NCBI GenBank assembly: GCA_012521315.1
Contig: JAAYMP010000170.1
Location: 1 to 7,173 of the forward strand
From: Bacillota bacterium
GTDB taxonomy: Bacteria > Bacillota > UBA4882 > UBA10575
DNA: 7,173 nt
Direction: 5' to 3'
Every line of letters starts with the position of its first letter. The stretch's first letter is position 1. A program made the translations under genes and the position numbers. Of the stretch, positions 4,243-7,173 are shown in pieces. The notes beneath the pieces are model-generated. The model did not search any database and was not told the origin of the DNA. It worked only from the letters and a program-made list of their open reading frames with translations.

Positions 4243-6468
4243 ATCCTGGCCGCCGGTTTTGTCCAGCATGAGAAGGAGACCGGTGGTGGCCAGGGGGTAA
4301 AAGAACAAGGCGGCAAAGACGAGGCCCGAATCATTGGCGAGCAAAGCCACGCTGCCGCCCAGGAGCGTAATGGCGTAAAGGGCGGTGGGGAAAGGTCTTT
4401 GGGCCCACCATAAGCTTCCCGTAAAGGTCAGGACGGCGGAGAGGAAGAGGAAGGTCCAGCGGGTCCCGAGGAGCCGCAGGTTGACGAGGAGTTTACGCCG
4501 GACGACTTCACTGAGGGCGGAAAAACCGCGGCGTTTCAACCCAGTGACCAACAGGCCGAAATGGGAATGCTGTCCCGGTGGGGCAAAGCGATAGTCAAAA
4601 GCCAGGAGGAGGAGGGCAAAAAGCAAAAGGAGGAACAGGACGGCCAGGATTTGCCGGGGGGAAAAGGGTTTCCTTGCGCGTTGGATAAGGGCAAAGGCCA
4701 TGGTGATCACCATTGCGGTGAGCCCGGCCCCAAAATTGGCGCCCAGTTGCGGCAGGGCGAGAATGATCGCCGTAGCCAGAAAGAGGATGGGCGCCCACCG
4801 TCGCGGCGGTACCCGGTTGCGGTAATGGCACCAGAGCAACGCCCCCAGCAGAATGCCTAAAAACAAGCCCGACAACTCGTTACCGATCCCATAAAAACGG
4901 GCTCCCAGCATGGGATCATGCCCGAGGACGGAGGCGGGGAGGAGGGCGGAGTTGCCAAGGACACCAACGGGGATCAGGATGACCAGAACCAAGAGGGGGA
5001 AAAGGGGCGCCATCATGGTTACCGACGGGGGGCGCGCTGTTTTGATCCAAACTGGGCGCAAGTCCCCCGGTGCCAAGCTGAGAAGGGTCAGGAAAAGGGC
5101 GAGGCCAAGGGTCGCCCCCACAAAGCCGGGAATGGACGCCGGGGACAGTTGGGAGGCCAGGTGCAAGGCGGCGGGTTGAGCGGAGAAGAAGATGACCACA
5201 AGCCGGAGATAAGCAAGGAACGGCCGCTCCGGGCGGATGGCCGGTCTTCCCATTATACTAATAACCAGGAAGGTTAAAGGCAGGCCGAGAGCGACGACGT
5301 TCAGAAAGAACGGTAACACTTGGCGGCGGAAACGGCCGTTGGTGTTGAGGATGGTTTCAAACTGCAGTAAAGCAGGGAAGGTTCCTTTATGGCCGGCTGT
5401 CATGGCCCGGCCCCAGGTGTGGGCCGGGGGTTCCAGGTTGAAGAGGCGGAAAATGGTCGGGGCGAAATCAACATTGGCCACCAAGCCGGGGTGGCGGGTC
5501 GTCGGTGAACTGAGCAAGCCGGCGTGGTACCCTTTCCCCCAGATGAAGCAGGACGTCAAATAGGCGCCCTGTTTAAGGTTGGCCAGGGAGGGGGTGGGCG
5601 TCAGCAAGATGACAATCTCCTCTTCCGTGTTGAAAAGCGGCCAGAAATTCCGGGCAAATTGGTCCAACCGTTGGTATAAACGCTTTTTTTCGGCCGCCAG
5701 TTGCCGGTCGAACAAATAGGGCGCCAAGGCCTCAAGCCGGGCAAAATCGCCCAATTCCAGGACCAGGAGGTCGGCTTTTTCTTTGAACTCTTGGTACTTG
5801 GCCAGCAAGTGCTGGTAGTTGGTCTCCCAGGGCAAAAATCCGGTCCCCGGTTGCAAAGTGCGGGGCCCGACGTCGCCATAGTCCACCAGTCCCCGGTGGT
5901 TGGCGGCTAACCACGCGGCAAAACGGTTTGGGGTATAATCGGAACGATCCGGCGCGGGCGGGGCGGGGTCGGCGTTGCCGATTACGGCGGTGCGTAGCCG
6001 GTTTTCGTAGAGCACTTGTCCCAAGAGACAGGGAACGACCGTCCGGACGGGCGAAAAGTTTAGACGGAACGCTTCGGGGAGACGGGGCAGGAACACCTGA
6101 CCCGTGGGAAAGTTTTGGTCGCCGGTGAGCTGTTGGTAAAGGAGGCCGGCCGGGATGCCCAGCCAAATTTCGTCCGCGTTCAGGGCCAGCCCGCCCTGGT
6201 GGTCGCTGCGGGCGGGGGCGCCGGCGCCCAAGGTGGCATGGGTGTTGCCGGCGCTTCTGGTCCCGGCGGTATTGGTCGTCAGCAGCGCGCAGGCGCTCTC
6301 GTTGATTCTCGCCCGCAGAAAAGGACCGGTTTCGGTGGCCAATTCGTGGAGGGAGACCCGGTCCAAGAGCAGGATGGTTACTTTGGGGGGGACCGCACCC
6401 CGCCCGGGAAAAGCAGGAAAGAACAGAAGGCTAAGGGTCAGCAGAAGAATAACGGTGATCCGGCGCAA
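4234..6468 (-). CDS. Uncharacterised protein: AlkP-superfamily-like outer domain fused to a polytopic membrane domain
   Basis: A 744-residue protein. Residues 1-25 are a signal peptide or anchor (MRR, then a long hydrophobic run). Residues 28-360 form a probably extracytoplasmic domain with alkaline-phosphatase-superfamily features: VTILLLDRVS (30-39, Asp36), a Thr/Ser/Asn-rich block TTNTAGTRSAGNTHATLGAG (64-83) where a nucleophile would lie, LLVLELGDFARLE (234-246), and RHPGLVANVDFAPTIFRL (325-342, Asp334), the DxAPT segment seen in sulfatase/phosphomutase-like enzymes. The usual Asp-His-Gly metal motif is not evident; LLTPTPS (288-294) sits where it might be. Residues 384-735 carry about ten membrane segments with polar motifs ARFYGIGNELSG (523-534), LGANFGAG (575-582) and ANDSG (711-715), reminiscent of uncharacterised large bacterial membrane proteins. 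The start is TTG at 6468, with AAGGAG at 6479-6484 ten bases before it. It follows the EamA gene after 28 bases. Substrate and function are unknown. Confidence 0.82.
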   Translation of the reverse strand: MRRITVILLLTLSLLFFPAFPGRGAVPPKVTILLLDRVSLHELATETGPFLRARINESACALLTTNTAGTRSAGNTHATLGAGAPARSDHQGGLALNADEIWLGIPAGLLYQQLTGDQNFPTGQVFLPRLPEAFRLNFSPVRTVVPCLLGQVLYENRLRTAVIGNADPAPPAPDRSDYTPNRFAAWLAANHRGLVDYGDVGPRTLQPGTGFLPWETNYQHLLAKYQEFKEKADLLVLELGDFARLEALAPYLFDRQLAAEKKRLYQRLDQFARNFWPLFNTEEEIVILLTPTPSLANLKQGAYLTSCFIWGKGYHAGLLSSPTTRHPGLVANVDFAPTIFRLFNLEPPAHTWGRAMTAGHKGTFPALLQFETILNTNGRFRRQVLPFFLNVVALGLPLTFLVISIMGRPAIRPERPFLAYLRLVVIFFSAQPAALHLASQLSPASIPGFVGATLGLALFLTLLSLAPGDLRPVWIKTARPPSVTMMAPLFPLLVLVILIPVGVLGNSALLPASVLGHDPMLGARFYGIGNELSGLFLGILLGALLWCHYRNRVPPRRWAPILFLATAIILALPQLGANFGAGLTAMVITMAFALIQRARKPFSPRQILAVLFLLLLFALLLLAFDYRFAPPGQHSHFGLLVTGLKRRGFSALSEVVRRKLLVNLRLLGTRWTFLFLSAVLTFTGSLWWAQRPFPTALYAITLLGGSVALLANDSGLVFAALFFYPLATTGLLLMLDKTGGQDKK

Positions 6469-6496
6469 AAAACCTTGGCTCCTTACACGGTAAATC

Positions 6497-7173
6497 TTAT
6501 GCCATCATCTTACCCGCTTCCGGCTTGAAAGATTCTCCGGCGGTACTTAAGATGGCACCCCCGATCAGCAGGAGGCCGCCGATGACCAACTTTAAAGTGA
6601 AAAGTTCATAGCCAAGCAGCAGAGAAAAAAGGGTGGCAAAGGCCGGTTCAGTGGCCAGGATGATCGCCGTCGCGACCGGGGAAAGCTGCCGTTGCGCTAG
6701 GGATTGACAGGAAAAAGCAACTCCCGTGGCCGGAATGGCCAAATACAAAACGGCTCCCCATGTTTTGGCGCTCATTTGCCGCGGAACCGACAGCCCGCCG
6801 GGGGTAAAGAACCAGGCGACCGTGGCCACCACCGCAAATTGAATAATGGTAAGGGTGGTCGCGTCGGCGCCGGCGACGGCGCGCCCGAGGGCGACAATGT
6901 GCCAGGCGTAAAGGATGGCACAGACCAGGGTGAGCAGAATACCCCGGTCGAGCGTGAAACGCTCCGTGGGCCAGGTGATCAAGATCAGGCCAAAAGTGGC
7001 GGCCAGCAAACCCAGGAGGACCGGGCGCGTCATTTTTTTTCGGTAGAAAACGGTCTCGATCAGCGCGACAAAGACCCCATTCAGCCCGGTTACCAAAGCC
7101 GAGACCGCCGGGGTTGTGTATTTCAGCCCGAACGTCTGGGTGGCGAAGGCGAGGGTCAGGATGAAGCCGAGGC
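6497..7173 (-). CDS. EamA-family (DMT superfamily) transporter, 5' end outside the window
   Basis: 224 C-terminal residues of a membrane transporter are visible; members are about 290-310 residues with ten membrane segments, so roughly 70-80 N-terminal residues lie beyond the window. The frame stays open to the window edge. The TTG at 7096 is internal: upstream residues (FATQTFGLKYTTPAVSA) are typical first-repeat EamA sequence. The second EamA repeat is clear, from ILYAWHIVALGRAV (visible 86-99) to LSPVATAIILATEPAFATLF (163-182) and GGLLLIGGAIL (198-208). EamA proteins export or import small metabolites such as amino acids, but the substrate cannot be read from sequence. The stop (6497-6499) lies 28 bases before the next gene, so the two are probably co-transcribed. 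Confidence 0.92.
   Translation of the reverse strand, partial: LGFILTLAFATQTFGLKYTTPAVSALVTGLNGVFVALIETVFYRKKMTRPVLLGLLAATFGLILITWPTERFTLDRGILLTLVCAILYAWHIVALGRAVAGADATTLTIIQFAVVATVAWFFTPGGLSVPRQMSAKTWGAVLYLAIPATGVAFSCQSLAQRQLSPVATAIILATEPAFATLFSLLLGYELFTLKLVIGGLLLIGGAILSTAGESFKPEAGKMMA

Noticed and set aside
4385..6528. Several plus-strand open frames of 66-137 codons across this region
   Set aside because: They lie opposite the 744-residue minus-strand gene, are rich in Arg/Gly/Pro as expected from reading GC-rich code backwards, and show no family motifs.

Overview
This window looks like chromosome from an endospore-forming member of the Bacillota (Firmicutes). Three genes are sporulation-linked: an alpha/beta-type small acid-soluble spore protein (SASP), a YlbJ-type sporulation membrane protein and a YqhV/DUF2619 protein. 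An IreB/ReoM-family gene, found in Gram-positive Bacillota, is also present. The DNA is fairly GC-rich, ribosome binding sites are mostly strong, and TTG is used as a start. The SASP has a clostridial-style core, so I favour a lineage outside the classic Bacillus group. The species cannot be named from sequence alone.

Layout: (1) 2-1510, plus strand: the 3' part of an ireB/reoM-family gene runs with no gap into a complete murA, closed by a strong intrinsic terminator at 1518-1551. (2) 1637-3714, plus strand: a compact run of three membrane-protein genes, DUF441/UPF0756, then yqhV (DUF2619), then ylbJ, with gaps of 11 and 39 bases. (3) 3715-3857: a 143-base non-coding leader with a small hairpin and A/T-rich promoter-like elements. 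(4) 3858-4208: a SASP gene with an unusually long C-terminal tail, closed by a 12-bp perfect-stem terminator. (5) 4234-7173, minus strand: a convergent unit in which an EamA-family transporter (5' end outside the window) is followed after 28 bases by a 744-residue protein. That protein has an alkaline-phosphatase-superfamily-like outer domain fused to a polytopic membrane domain, and I cannot assign it a function.

How the genes may work together: IreB/ReoM homologues are kinase-controlled regulators of MurA stability in Listeria, so their tight pairing with murA suggests a co-expressed enzyme and regulator for the first committed step of peptidoglycan synthesis. The yqhV-ylbJ-SASP stretch suggests sporulation expression. 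The minus-strand pair looks like a separate membrane/transport unit. No mobile elements, CRISPR arrays, tRNAs or rRNAs were seen. The most interesting items are the ireB-murA coupling, the tailed SASP, and the AlkP-like/polytopic fusion, which lacks a visible Asp-His-Gly metal motif.
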